Source: Pseudomonas sp. PSKL.D1 | GTDB lineage: Bacteria; Pseudomonadota; Gammaproteobacteria; Pseudomonadales; Pseudomonadaceae | Length of the DNA stretch: 64,000 bases | Direction of reading: 5' to 3' | NCBI RefSeq assembly: GCF_028898945.1 | Contig: NZ_CP118607.1 | Span: 5,752,001 to 5,816,000 of the forward strand | Shown: piece by piece, positions 9,461 through 17,353 of the stretch | Layout: each line of letters opens with the position of its first letter | Position numbering within the stretch: position 1 is the stretch's first letter | Program-made: the position numbers and the translations under genes | The notes under the pieces: generated by a model | What the model was told of the DNA's origin: nothing | What the model saw: the letters and a program-made list of their open reading frames with translations, nothing else | Database searches by the model: none

Positions 9461-9687
9461 TCCTTCCAAAAGGGTTTGACGCCCTCTTCCCTGGCCTGGT
9501 CCCTACTCAAACCAATATCGCGCAATTGCTCATCATCCAGTTGCAGCAACGCCCTGCGGGTGTGCCAGCGGTGCAGCATCAGCCCCCATCGGCCAAGCCC
9601 TGCCGGGGCATTGAAGACCTTGGCCTGCTCCCCCGCTTCCAGCTCCTTGGCCAACAGTTGCAAACGCACATCGCTCATGCCACCCAT
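9457..9687 (-). CDS. DUF1127 domain small protein
   Basis: A 76-residue protein ending in the DUF1127 signature: LLQLDDEQLRDIGLSRDQA followed by KPFWKD. Short DUF1127 proteins in alphaproteobacteria bind RNA or influence phosphate and carbon metabolism; the role in Pseudomonas is not established. The start ATG at 9687 (MGGMSDVRLQ) has GGGAG 9 bases upstream; ATG at 9678 is an alternative. It is divergent from the MocR-type regulator and its upstream region carries that regulator's candidate operators, so the two may be co-controlled. Confidence 0.75.
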   Translation of the reverse strand: MGGMSDVRLQLLAKELEAGEQAKVFNAPAGLGRWGLMLHRWHTRRALLQLDDEQLRDIGLSRDQAREEGVKPFWKD

Positions 9688-9746
9688 TACTGCGCTCTCC
9701 CATTCAGTTGATACCGCAGAGAAAGCATGCGCCCGGGCAATAGCGA

Positions 9747-9784
9747 CAATACAGAACCAATACAGCCTTATTATTCCCATACAG
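9747..9784 (+). promoter_or_regulatory. Three ATACAG direct repeats, candidate MocR-type operator
   Basis: CAATACAG at 9747-9754, CAATACAG at 9758-9765 (11 bp on) and CCATACAG at 9777-9784 (19 bp further), all in the same orientation. They end just before a -35-like TTGGCT at 9788. MocR/GabR regulators characteristically bind direct repeats at their own promoters. Confidence 0.5.
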
Positions 9785-9866
9785 AATTGGCTAAAAGCGA
9801 GCTGAATGGGGTATTTTCAGCACATCTGTACTGGTCGCCGACCGATAACTGCGCCGGAGTATGCCC

Positions 9867-11297
9867 GTGACCCTTTACCTGAACCTCGCCGAACTACTCG
9901 GCGCGCGCATCGAGCAGGGCCTCTATCGCCCGGGGCAGCGCCTGCCATCGGTGCGCGCCTTGAGCATTGAGCATGGTGTCAGCTTGAGTACCGTGCAGCA
10001 GGCCTACCGCACGCTGGAAGACAGCGGCATGGTTTCGCCCCGCCCCAAATCCGGCTATTTCGTCAGCGACCACCGCCAGCTGCCTGCCCTGCCCGCCGTC
10101 AGTCGCCCCGCTCAGCGCCCTGTGGATATCTCTCAGTGGGAGCAAGTACTGGAACTGGTACGCAGCACGCCGCGCCAGGATGTCATCCAGCTTGGTCGCG
10201 GCATGCCCGACATCGATACCCCTACCCTGAAGCCCTTGCTGCGCAGCCTCGCCCAGCTCAGCCGGCGTCAGGACATGCCCGGGCTTTATTACGAGAACAT
10301 CCATGGCAACCTCGCCCTGCGCGAACAAATCGCCCGCCTGATGCTCGATTCTGGTTGCCGCGTTGGCCCTGCCGACCTGGTGGTGACCACAGGTTGCCAT
10401 GAGGCGTTGTCGTGCAGCATCCGTGCTGTTTGCGAGCCAGGCGACATCGTTGCAGTCGACTCGCCCAGCTTTCATGGCGCCATGCAAACGCTGAAAGGGC
10501 TGGGCATGAAGGCGCTCGAGATACCTACCGATCCGGTCACCGGCATAAGCCTGGAGGCGCTGGAACTGGCGCTGGAGCAGTGGCCGATCAAGCTCATCCA
10601 GATCACCCCGAACTGCAACAATCCGCTCGGCTACATCATGCCCGAAGCACGCAAGAAGGCCTTGCTGAGCCTGGCTCAGCGCTACGACGTGGCCATTCTG
10701 GAAGACGACGTCTATGGCGACTTGGCCTATACCTATCCACGGCCACGTACCATCAAATCGTTCGACGACGATGGTCGCGTGCTGCTGTGCAGTTCGTTCT
10801 CGAAAACCCTGGCCCCAGGCCTTCGCGTCGGCTGGGTAGCACCGGGCCGCTACCTGGAACGGGTGCTGCACATGAAGTACATCAGCACTGGCAGCTCGGC
10901 CAGCCAACCGCAGTTGGCCATCGCCGACTTCATTGCCGCCGGGCACTACCACCCTCATGTGCGACGCATGCGTAGCCAGTACCAGCGTGCGCGTGATCAG
11001 ATGAGCGACTGGGTGAACCGCTACTTCCCGGCGGGCACCCGCGTCAGCCGGCCTCAGGGCGGCTTCATGCTGTGGGTGGAATTACCCGAACATTTCGACA
11101 CGCTTCAGCTAAACCGCGCTTTACTGGAACAGGGCGTACAGGTTGCCGTGGGCAGTATCTTTTCCGCCTCGGGCAAGTTCCGCCATTGCCTGCGCATGAA
11201 CTTCGCAGCACGCGCAACACCGCAAATTGAGGAAGCGGTGCGCAAAGTAGGCGAAGCCGCCCTTCGTCTACTGGCAGAGGACGCAGTGCACACGTAA
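9867..11297 (+). CDS. MocR-type regulator: GntR winged helix fused to a PLP aminotransferase domain
   Basis: A 476-residue fusion. An N-terminal GntR helix-turn-helix (LPSVRALSIEHGVSLSTVQQAY, about residues 26-47) is joined to a fold-type I aminotransferase domain (about residues 95-470). The PLP lysine is expected in SSFSKTLAPGLRVGW (about residues 308-322), and the PLP-contacting ITPNCNNPLGY is at about residue 247. MocR proteins use PLP-amino-acid adducts as effectors rather than being enzymes. The start is the GTG at 9867, 7 bases after GGAG at 9856-9859; the ATG at 9861 is too close to that site. Its target is not known; direct repeats upstream suggest self-regulation. Confidence 0.85.
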   Translation: MTLYLNLAELLGARIEQGLYRPGQRLPSVRALSIEHGVSLSTVQQAYRTLEDSGMVSPRPKSGYFVSDHRQLPALPAVSRPAQRPVDISQWEQVLELVRSTPRQDVIQLGRGMPDIDTPTLKPLLRSLAQLSRRQDMPGLYYENIHGNLALREQIARLMLDSGCRVGPADLVVTTGCHEALSCSIRAVCEPGDIVAVDSPSFHGAMQTLKGLGMKALEIPTDPVTGISLEALELALEQWPIKLIQITPNCNNPLGYIMPEARKKALLSLAQRYDVAILEDDVYGDLAYTYPRPRTIKSFDDDGRVLLCSSFSKTLAPGLRVGWVAPGRYLERVLHMKYISTGSSASQPQLAIADFIAAGHYHPHVRRMRSQYQRARDQMSDWVNRYFPAGTRVSRPQGGFMLWVELPEHFDTLQLNRALLEQGVQVAVGSIFSASGKFRHCLRMNFAARATPQIEEAVRKVGEAALRLLAEDAVHT

Positions 11298-11357
11298 CTT
11301 TGCGCCACCCTCTGGAGTCCAAACCTTAAAGCGATTGCTGAACAGGACGATTTGCCC

Positions 11358-12911
11358 TTGAGATTGCTGCGAGCTCTGCCTCTGCTGCTGGGTATGCTTG
11401 GCCTGGCAGGCTGTGCCAGTGTCGGCCCGCAGCGCGAAATCAGCCAGGCATTGCCTGCTCAGGATTCTGCCTTTGGCCGCTCCGTGCTGCGCCAGGCGGC
11501 ACCATACGAAGGGCGCTCAGGCTTTCGCTTGCTGCCCAACAGCAACGAGGCTTTTAGAGCCCGAGCCGAGCTGATCCGCAATGCCCAGGCCAGCATCGAC
11601 CTGCAGTACTACATCGTTCACGATGGCTTGAGCACCCGCGCGTTGGTCCATGAACTACTGCGGGCAGCCGACCGTGGCGTGCGTATACGCATTCTGCTCG
11701 ACGACACTACCAGCGACGGGCTCGATACCATCATGGGCACGCTCGACGCCCATCCAAACATCCAGATTCGCCTGTTCAACCCGCTGCATCTGGGGCGCAG
11801 CACGGGCGTAACCCGTGCCGCAGGCCGACTGTTCAACCTGTCGCGCCAGCACCGGCGGATGCACAACAAGCTGTTTCTGGTGGACAACAGCATGGCCATC
11901 GTCGGTGGTCGCAACCTGGGTGATGAATACTTCGATGCCGAACCCAACCTGAACTTCACCGATATCGACCTGTTGGGTGTGGGCCCGGTGGCCGAACAGC
12001 TGGGGCACGGTTTTGATCAGTACTGGAACAGCGCCCTGAGCCGGCCCATTGGCGACTTCCTGTGGCGCCAGCCCAGTGCCAGCGACCTGCATGCCAGCCG
12101 CCAACGCCTGGAGGTTTCACTTGCCCAGGCAAGAGTGCAGCGCAAGGCGCTGTACGACCGCCTGATGTCCTATCAGTCGCAGCCACGCCTGGACGTTTGG
12201 CGCAATGAACTGATCTGGGCACATAGCCAGGCGCTGTGGGACGCACCGAGCAAAGTGCTGGCCGATGATGAACCCGACCCGCACTTGCTGATGAGCCAAC
12301 AGTTGGCACCCGACTTGGCCAACGTGCACAACGAGTTGATTCTGGTTTCGGCCTACTTCGTACCGGGTGACCCGGGCCTGCTGTACCTGACTGGGCGCGC
12401 TGACGCCGGGGTATCGGTGAAACTGCTAACCAACTCACTGGAAGCCACCGATGTACCGGCCGTGCATGGCGGCTATGCCCCCTATCGCAGGGCGTTGCTG
12501 GAGCACGGCGTACAGCTTTACGAATTGCGTCGCCAGCCAGGTGACGCCATATCACGGCACGGATTGGGCTTCCACGGCAGCTCTGACTCGAGCCTGCACA
12601 GCAAGGCGATTGTCTTTGATCGGCGCAAGACCTTCATCGGCTCGTTCAACTTCGACCCACGATCCGTTCTGTGGAATACCGAAGTCGGAGTGCTGGTCGA
12701 CAGCCCGGAGCTGGCCGAATACACCCGTGAACTGGCCCTGCAAGGTATGGCGCCAGCACTGAGCTATCGGCCCACGCTGATCGACGACAAACTGGTGTGG
12801 GTGACCGAGGACAATGGCCAGCGGCACGTGCTGACGTCCGAGCCTGGTGGCGCGTGGCGACGGCTCAATGCCTGGATCAGCAAGGCCGTGGGATTGGAAA
12901 AGATGCTGTAA
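11358..12911 (+). CDS. Phospholipase D-family lipoprotein, cardiolipin synthase ClsC-like
   Basis: About 517 residues with a lipoprotein signal (lipobox LAGC near residue 18) and two HKD catalytic motifs: HNKLFLVDNSMAIVGGRN (about residue 171) and HSKAIVFDRRKTFIGSFN (about residue 412). Two HKD motifs define PLD-superfamily phosphatidyltransferases. The lipoprotein form resembles ClsC/YmdC, which makes cardiolipin from phosphatidylglycerol and phosphatidylethanolamine. The start is probably TTG at 11358, 10 bases after AGGA at 11344-11347; TTG at 11352 is the alternative. It follows the MocR gene by 60 bp and could be cotranscribed. Confidence 0.82.
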   Translation: MRLLRALPLLLGMLGLAGCASVGPQREISQALPAQDSAFGRSVLRQAAPYEGRSGFRLLPNSNEAFRARAELIRNAQASIDLQYYIVHDGLSTRALVHELLRAADRGVRIRILLDDTTSDGLDTIMGTLDAHPNIQIRLFNPLHLGRSTGVTRAAGRLFNLSRQHRRMHNKLFLVDNSMAIVGGRNLGDEYFDAEPNLNFTDIDLLGVGPVAEQLGHGFDQYWNSALSRPIGDFLWRQPSASDLHASRQRLEVSLAQARVQRKALYDRLMSYQSQPRLDVWRNELIWAHSQALWDAPSKVLADDEPDPHLLMSQQLAPDLANVHNELILVSAYFVPGDPGLLYLTGRADAGVSVKLLTNSLEATDVPAVHGGYAPYRRALLEHGVQLYELRRQPGDAISRHGLGFHGSSDSSLHSKAIVFDRRKTFIGSFNFDPRSVLWNTEVGVLVDSPELAEYTRELALQGMAPALSYRPTLIDDKLVWVTEDNGQRHVLTSEPGGAWRRLNAWISKAVGLEKML

Positions 12912-12916
12912 GCGCG

Positions 12917-14056
12917 TCAGGCTGACAACGGCTCAAAAGCACCACGGCGTCGAGTCAGCAGCACCAACCCCGCCGCCCCCACGGCCATCAGCAATGGCAG
13001 TGCGTGGCCGCTGATCCACTGGCTACCGGCGCCTGCCAGCAATGGCCCGAGCAGGCAGCCAATACCCCATAGCTGCGCCACGTGGGCATTGGCACGGACC
13101 AGTTCATCATCCCTATACCGCTCGCCGATCAGCACCAGGGACAAGGTGAACAAGCCCCCGGCACTGGCACCGAACAGCACCCAAAGCGGCCATATCAACG
13201 GGGTCTGCAGCATCAATGGAATCGCCAGGCTGGAAACCAGCAGGGTAACCGCGCAGCCTGTGAACAAGGTACGCCGCGACATGTGATCCGCCAGCGCCCC
13301 GATGGGTAGCTGCAACACGGCATCCCCCACCACCACGGTGCTGACCATGAACAGTGCAACCTCGGTGGTAAAGCCTTGTTGCAGGCAATACACCGGCAAC
13401 AGAGTCAGGATCATCGCCTCGAAAGCGGCGAAAAGTGCGATGGCCCAGGCGATCACCGGCAGCCGCCTGCAAAAGGTGAACAAATCGCGGAACGTTACGC
13501 TACAGGCCTCAGTACTTGGAGCGCCACCTCTGCCCAAAAGCAACAGTGGAGCGAATAGCAACAGACCCGTCGCGGCCCAGAAACCGAAGTCATCGTCCGC
13601 CCCCAGAAAACCCAACACCAACGGGCCAGCCAGTTGGCTCAAGGCATAGCTGCTGCCATACAAGGCAACCAGACGCCCCCGCCACTGCTCGACCACCAAC
13701 TGGTTGATCCAGCTCTCGCCGAGGATGAAGACGACCGTGAGCGACATGCCGATCAGCAGTCGCAGCGCCAACCAAAGGGGGTAGCTGGGCAGCAGTGCCA
13801 ACAGGCCAATCGACAACGCCCCGCCCCACAAGCACAGGCGCATGGCCGAGGGAACGCCGACCCAACCAGCCAGGCGGCTGGCCAGGCTGGCGCCCAGGAG
13901 TACGCCCAGGGCAGGCATCGCCGCCATGACGCCGATGGCGAAGCTGCCGTAACCCCAGGCTTCCAGGCGTAGCGACACCAGCGGCATGCTCACGCCCAGG
14001 GCAAGGCCGACGCTCAGCACCGAGGCCAGTACAGCAAAGTAGGTTGCCCAGCGCAT
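12917..14056 (-). CDS. Major facilitator superfamily transporter, YcaD-like
   Basis: A 379-residue polytopic membrane protein with about 12 predicted helices. The MFS motif is degenerate around GVLLGASLASRLAGWVG (about residue 52), and a second half begins near residue 200. The sequence resembles the YcaD/YfkF group of putative drug or sugar-efflux transporters; the substrate is unknown. The ATG at 14056 has GGGAG 6 bases upstream. Its stop codon lies 5 bp from that of the opposing phospholipase D gene, and a REP element lies upstream. Confidence 0.82.
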   Translation of the reverse strand: MRWATYFAVLASVLSVGLALGVSMPLVSLRLEAWGYGSFAIGVMAAMPALGVLLGASLASRLAGWVGVPSAMRLCLWGGALSIGLLALLPSYPLWLALRLLIGMSLTVVFILGESWINQLVVEQWRGRLVALYGSSYALSQLAGPLVLGFLGADDDFGFWAATGLLLFAPLLLLGRGGAPSTEACSVTFRDLFTFCRRLPVIAWAIALFAAFEAMILTLLPVYCLQQGFTTEVALFMVSTVVVGDAVLQLPIGALADHMSRRTLFTGCAVTLLVSSLAIPLMLQTPLIWPLWVLFGASAGGLFTLSLVLIGERYRDDELVRANAHVAQLWGIGCLLGPLLAGAGSQWISGHALPLLMAVGAAGLVLLTRRRGAFEPLSA

Positions 14057-14087
14057 GTGTACTCCCTGTTGGATTTTCATTGGCCCA

Positions 14088-14168
14088 TTCGCGGGTAAAC
14101 CCGCTCCCACAGGGACAGCGCCGGACTCAAAGCCGGCGCTGCCCCTGTGAGAGCGGGTTTACCCGCGA
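14088..14168. repeat. REP palindrome, GGGTAAACCC family, long form
   Basis: An 81-bp palindrome with arms 14088-14124 and 14133-14168. The outer part has core CGCGGGTAAACCCGC and the inner part GCGCCGG/CCGGCGC. This core variant differs from the other REP elements in the window. It lies between the aldehyde dehydrogenase stop and the MFS start, both leftward. Confidence 0.88.
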
Positions 14169-14183
14169 AAAAGACCTAAAGGA

Positions 14184-15677
14184 TTACAGCTTGATCCAGG
14201 TCGCTTTCAGCTCGGTGTACTTCTCCAGCGCATGCAGCGACTTGTCACGGCCGTTGCCCGACTGCTTGAAGCCACCGAACGGCGCAGTCATGTCGCCGCC
14301 GTCGTACTGGTTGACCCAGACGCTGCCAGCGCGCACGGCACGGGCGGTCTTGTGGGCCTTGGAGATGTCCGAAGTCCAGATGCCGGCAGCCAGGCCATAC
14401 GGGGTGTCGTTGGCGATGGCGATGGCTTCTTCGGCGGTATCGAAGGCGATTACCGACAGTACCGGGCCAAAAATCTCTTCTTGCGCGATTCTCATGGCGT
14501 TGGTCACGCCGTCGAAGATGGTCGGCTCAACGTAGGTTCCGCCGGTTTCCTCGAGGGTACGCTTACCACCGGCAAGCAGCTTGGCGCCGTCCTTGTGGCC
14601 GGCGTCGATGTACGACAGCACGGTGTTCATCTGCTGGGTATCGACCAGCGCGCCGACGGTGGTTTGCGGGTCCAGCGGGTTGCCTGGTTTCCAGCCTTTG
14701 AGGGCCTCGACCACCATTGGCAGGAATTTGTCCTTGATCGAGCGTTCCACCAACAAGCGGGAACCTGCCGTGCACACTTCACCCTGGTTGAAGGCGATGG
14801 CACTTGCGGCAGCTTCAGCGGCGGCCTGCAGGTCTGGGGCATCGGCAAAGACGATGTTGGGGCTCTTGCCGCCAGCTTCCAGCCAGATACGCTTCATGTT
14901 CGACTCGCCTGCGTACACCATCAGCTGCTTGGCGATCTTGGTCGAACCGGTGAACACCAGGGTGTCGACGTCCATGTGCAGGGCCAGGGCCTTGCCCACG
15001 GTGTGGCCGTAACCCGGCAGCACGTTCAGAACGCCGGCAGGAATACCAGCCTCAATGGCTAGTTGGGCGATACGGATGGCAGTCAACGGCGACTTTTCGG
15101 ACGGCTTGAGCACCACGGAGTTGCCAGTGGCCAGCGCAGGGCCAAGTTTCCAGCAGGCCATCAGCAGGGGGAAGTTCCACGGTACGATGGCACCCACTAC
15201 GCCAACAGGCTCGCGGGTGACCAGGCCGAGTTGATCGTGCGGGGTCGGCGCGACTTCGTCGTAGACCTTGTCGATGGCTTCTGCGGTCCAGTGGATGGCA
15301 TTGGCCGCGCCCGGGATGTCGATGCTGGAGGAGTCGCCGATCGGCTTGCCCATGTCCAGTGTTTCCAGCAGGGCCAGTTCTTCGACGTTCTTGCGCAGCA
15401 AATCGGCAAAGCGGATCAGCTTGGCTTTGCGCTTGGCCGGTGCCAGTTGCGACCACACGCCAGAATCGAAGGTGGCGCGGGCGTTTTCAACGGCACGGTT
15501 GGCGTCGGCAAGGTCGCAGCTGGCAACCTTGGCCAGGAAGCGTCCGTCGACCGGGCTCAGGCAGTCGAAAGTCTCACCGGATGCGGCGTCGGTGTATTCG
15601 CCATTGATGAAGGCACGCCCTTCGATTTTCAGTTGCTGGGCGCGTTGTTCCCAATCTGCACGAGTCAGGGTGGTCAT
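14184..15677 (-). CDS. pauC: Aldehyde dehydrogenase, PauC/KauB/PuuC-like
   Basis: A 497-residue NAD(P)-dependent dehydrogenase, full length for the ALDH superfamily. The catalytic glutamate lies in WLEAGGKSPNIVF (about residue 266) and the catalytic cysteine in NQGEVCTAGSR (about residue 301). The cofactor-binding FTGSTKIAK is at about residue 241, and the C-terminal PFGGFKQSGNGRDKS is the usual oligomerisation segment. Close relatives oxidise gamma-glutamyl-gamma-aminobutyraldehyde and similar aminoaldehydes from polyamines. The ATG at 15677 has GGAGGAG upstream. It would act downstream of the PauB-like oxidase at 8150. Confidence 0.82.
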   Translation of the reverse strand: MTTLTRADWEQRAQQLKIEGRAFINGEYTDAASGETFDCLSPVDGRFLAKVASCDLADANRAVENARATFDSGVWSQLAPAKRKAKLIRFADLLRKNVEELALLETLDMGKPIGDSSSIDIPGAANAIHWTAEAIDKVYDEVAPTPHDQLGLVTREPVGVVGAIVPWNFPLLMACWKLGPALATGNSVVLKPSEKSPLTAIRIAQLAIEAGIPAGVLNVLPGYGHTVGKALALHMDVDTLVFTGSTKIAKQLMVYAGESNMKRIWLEAGGKSPNIVFADAPDLQAAAEAAASAIAFNQGEVCTAGSRLLVERSIKDKFLPMVVEALKGWKPGNPLDPQTTVGALVDTQQMNTVLSYIDAGHKDGAKLLAGGKRTLEETGGTYVEPTIFDGVTNAMRIAQEEIFGPVLSVIAFDTAEEAIAIANDTPYGLAAGIWTSDISKAHKTARAVRAGSVWVNQYDGGDMTAPFGGFKQSGNGRDKSLHALEKYTELKATWIKL

Positions 15678-15809
15678 ACGAAACTCCTCCTCTTGTTTAG
15701 GTGCAACGCCGCACTGAGGACTCACAGGCGTTGTCAGAATGCTGGCCCGGCGGCAAGCGCACACAGGCATGCGATACCCTAAACCAGCCAATGCAAACTA
15801 TCAATATAT

Positions 15810-15838
15810 TTGACACGAAAGGCTGAAAAGCCTACTGA
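15810..15838 (+). promoter_or_regulatory. Candidate promoter of the cupin gene
   Basis: A perfect TTGACA -35 (15810-15815) lies 17 bp before a poor -10 (TACTGA, 15833-15838), 35 bp upstream of the cupin ATG. The weak -10 suggests dependence on an activator. Confidence 0.35.
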
Positions 15839-15852
15839 TGTTCATTTTATTA

Positions 15853-15860
15853 AACAACAA
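15853..15860 (+). promoter_or_regulatory. Crc/Hfq catabolite-activity motif at the cupin ribosome binding site
   Basis: AACAACAA fits the AANAANAA motif bound by Hfq with Crc. It ends one base before the CAGGAG ribosome binding site (15861-15866), the usual position for translational repression in Pseudomonas. crc itself is at 25311. Confidence 0.5.
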
Positions 15861-15873
15861 CAGGAGCCGTACC

Positions 15874-16233
15874 ATGAGTATCGCCAGCATCATTGATTTC
15901 GCCCAGGTACTGACCGAGGCAGAACGATACCGCCCGGCGGCGGAAAAAATCATCAAGGGTGAGCCTGACCAGGCAGTCTACAACCACTATTCCAGCCCCT
16001 GCGGGCAGTTTGCTGCAGGCGTGTGGGAAGGTGAGGTCGGGCAGTGGACAGTAAGTTACACCGAGCACGAGTACTGCGAGATCGTCCAGGGTGTTTCGGT
16101 GCTGCGCGACCAGGATGGCGGAGCCAAAACCCTGCGTGCCGGTGATCGTTTTGTGATTCCCGCGGGTTTCAAGGGCACTTGGGAGGTGCTGGAGCCGTGC
16201 CGCAAGATTTACGTAATGTTTGAGAACAAGTAA
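15874..16233 (+). CDS. Cupin domain protein (DUF861-like)
   Basis: A 119-residue single-domain cupin. The segment GVWEGEVGQWTVSYTEHEYCEIVQGVSVL (about residues 49-77) and the second cupin motif LRAGDRFVIPAGFKGTWEV (about residues 90-108) match small cupins related to (S)-ureidoglycine aminohydrolase and EutQ-like proteins. The enzymatic activity is unknown. The ATG at 15874 follows AGGAG at 15862-15866; the upstream ATG at 15838 has no such site. Its 3' part and the gene after it have a second, degenerate copy at 16632-17111. Confidence 0.75.
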   Translation: MSIASIIDFAQVLTEAERYRPAAEKIIKGEPDQAVYNHYSSPCGQFAAGVWEGEVGQWTVSYTEHEYCEIVQGVSVLRDQDGGAKTLRAGDRFVIPAGFKGTWEVLEPCRKIYVMFENK

Positions 16234-16310
16234 TTATCTAAAGCATCCGCGATGTCCCGTTGCATGACGATGAGCCTGCCCGACCCGGGCTTCTCATCAG
16301 GAGACGCATC

Positions 16311-16514
16311 ATGGACCAAGATGTTTTTATCAAGAAGATTGCACATTTGATCGGTACGCCCTACGAGGACGCCATCAAAGCGAAGATCTCGCAAGCAACC
16401 GGGATTGCAGTCGTAGCGGGCCCTAAAGACATCATCACCAGGGACATCCGTAATGATCGGGCAATCGTGTCGGTTGATGGGAAGGGCGTGATCACTGCCA
16501 TAAGGATCGGCTGA
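16311..16514 (+). CDS. Small protein resembling peptidase inhibitor I78
   Basis: A 67-residue acidic/basic protein without signal peptide or cysteine. The core IGTPYEDAIKAKI, then ATGIAVV, DIRNDRAIV and DGKGVITAIRIG, follows the I78/potato-inhibitor-like pattern (G-x-Y-x-x-A ... R-x-D-R ... D-x-x-G-V-I-T-x-I-x-x-G). The ATG at 16311 follows AGGAG at 16300-16304. It is homologous to the protein at 16836. I78 members are usually exported; this one appears cytoplasmic, so inhibition of a protease is only a family-based suggestion. It ends at a strong terminator and may be cotranscribed with the cupin 77 bp upstream. Confidence 0.6.
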   Translation: MDQDVFIKKIAHLIGTPYEDAIKAKISQATGIAVVAGPKDIITRDIRNDRAIVSVDGKGVITAIRIG

Positions 16515-16537
16515 TTCTTCAGCACCGAACGGCACGC

Positions 16538-16571
16538 AAAAAACCCGCCTACGCAAGGAAGCGGGTTTTTT
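16538..16571 (+). terminator. Terminator after the first I78-like gene
   Basis: AAAAAACCCGC and GCGGGTTTTTT form an 11-bp stem around a 12-base loop with a T-run, 24 bp past the stop codon. Confidence 0.88.
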
Positions 16572-16631
16572 AAGGTCGTCGATCAATGACCTGAGCTTCT
16601 TTGTACAGAACAGAGCGCAGCCTCATACCAG

Positions 16632-16754
16632 ACGATGAGGCTGCCAAAATCCTGCAGGCCGGAAATCGTTTTTTTGATTCCCGCAGGTTTCAAGAGCGTC
16701 CGGAAGGCGCTGGAGCCGAGCAACAAAATCTACGTAATGCCTGAACAGAAGTAA
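16632..16754 (+). pseudogene. Frameshifted remnant of the cupin gene, C-terminal 40 codons
   Basis: The nucleotides align closely with the cupin gene from GATGGCGGAGCC (about 16111) to its TAA stop. The product reads AAKILQAGNRF, then, after one extra T in the run of seven T's at 16669-16675, IPAGFKSVRKALEP-KIYVMPEQK and TAA (16752-16754). These match AKTLRAGDRF, IPAGFKGTWEVLEP and KIYVMFENK of the intact gene. There is no start codon or ribosome binding site. It marks a tandem duplication of the cupin/I78-like pair. Confidence 0.82.
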
Positions 16755-16835
16755 TTATGTAGCGCTGTCATCTATCGATGCCTTTGGAGTATGAACCTGC
16801 CCAACCGGGCGTGAACATCAACCAAGGAGTGCATC

Positions 16836-17111
16836 ATGACGATGAGCTTGATCGAAGAAATGAAGAAAAAGGTAATGGCTCAGGCTGCTGAAAAGGCCAA
16901 AGCACAAGAGTTGCTGCTGAAAAAGGTGCAGGAAATGACCGGCATCCAGATCGGCCTGCCCTTTCAGGAAGGCATCAAAGCGGAAATCCTCAAAGCCACT
17001 GGTTTGCCCGCAATCAAAGTGTGCGACATCAAACCGGGCGAAGAGCGAGATGACCGCATTGCCATCGAAACCGACGCGAAAGGCTTGATTACCCGCCTGA
17101 TGATGCGTTGA
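16836..17111 (+). CDS. Small protein resembling peptidase inhibitor I78, second paralogue
   Basis: A 91-residue protein. A lysine- and alanine-rich helical N-terminus (about residues 1-37, MKKKVMAQAAEKAKAQELL, possible coiled coil) is absent from the first paralogue. The I78-like core follows: IGLPFQEGIKAEILKATGLPAIKV, then DDRIAIETDAKGLITRLMMR. There is no signal peptide. The ATG at 16836 is 6 bases after AAGGAG. Its 5' flank is homologous to that of the gene at 16311 (both with an ATGARCCTGCCC block upstream), so the two arose by tandem duplication and then diverged. Confidence 0.6.
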   Translation: MTMSLIEEMKKKVMAQAAEKAKAQELLLKKVQEMTGIQIGLPFQEGIKAEILKATGLPAIKVCDIKPGEERDDRIAIETDAKGLITRLMMR

Positions 17112-17138
17112 GAACAGCCGCATTTTTGACATGCGGGC

Positions 17139-17174
17139 AAAAAAAAACCGCTTCCGTGAGGAAGCGGTTTTTTT
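17139..17174. terminator. Bidirectional terminator between the I78-like gene and rpmG
   Basis: AAAACCGCTTCC and GGAAGCGGTTTT form a 12-bp-plus stem around a short loop, with A and T runs on the two flanks, so it can serve both converging transcripts. Confidence 0.9.
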
Positions 17175-17187
17175 GGTCGCCGATCAA

Positions 17188-17343
17188 TTACTTGATCTTG
17201 GCTTCCTTGTACACCACGTGCTTGCGAACAACCGGATCATATTTCTTGATCTCGATTTTGTCCGGAGTGGTGCGCTTGTTCTTGTCGGTGGTGTAGAAGT
17301 GGCCGGTACCGGCACTCGAAACCAGACGGATCAATTCACGCAT
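17188..17343 (-). CDS. rpmG: 50S ribosomal protein L33
   Basis: A 51-residue ribosomal protein, [19 protein letters not shown] then [18 protein letters not shown], full length for bacterial L33. It has no zinc-binding cysteines, so it is the C-minus form. The start ATG at 17343 lies 10 bp after rpmB, its usual operon partner. Confidence 0.97.
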   Translation of the reverse strand: MRELIRLVSSAGTGHFYTTDKNKRTTPDKIEIKKYDPVVRKHVVYKEAKIK

Positions 17344-17353
17344 GATGTTCTCC

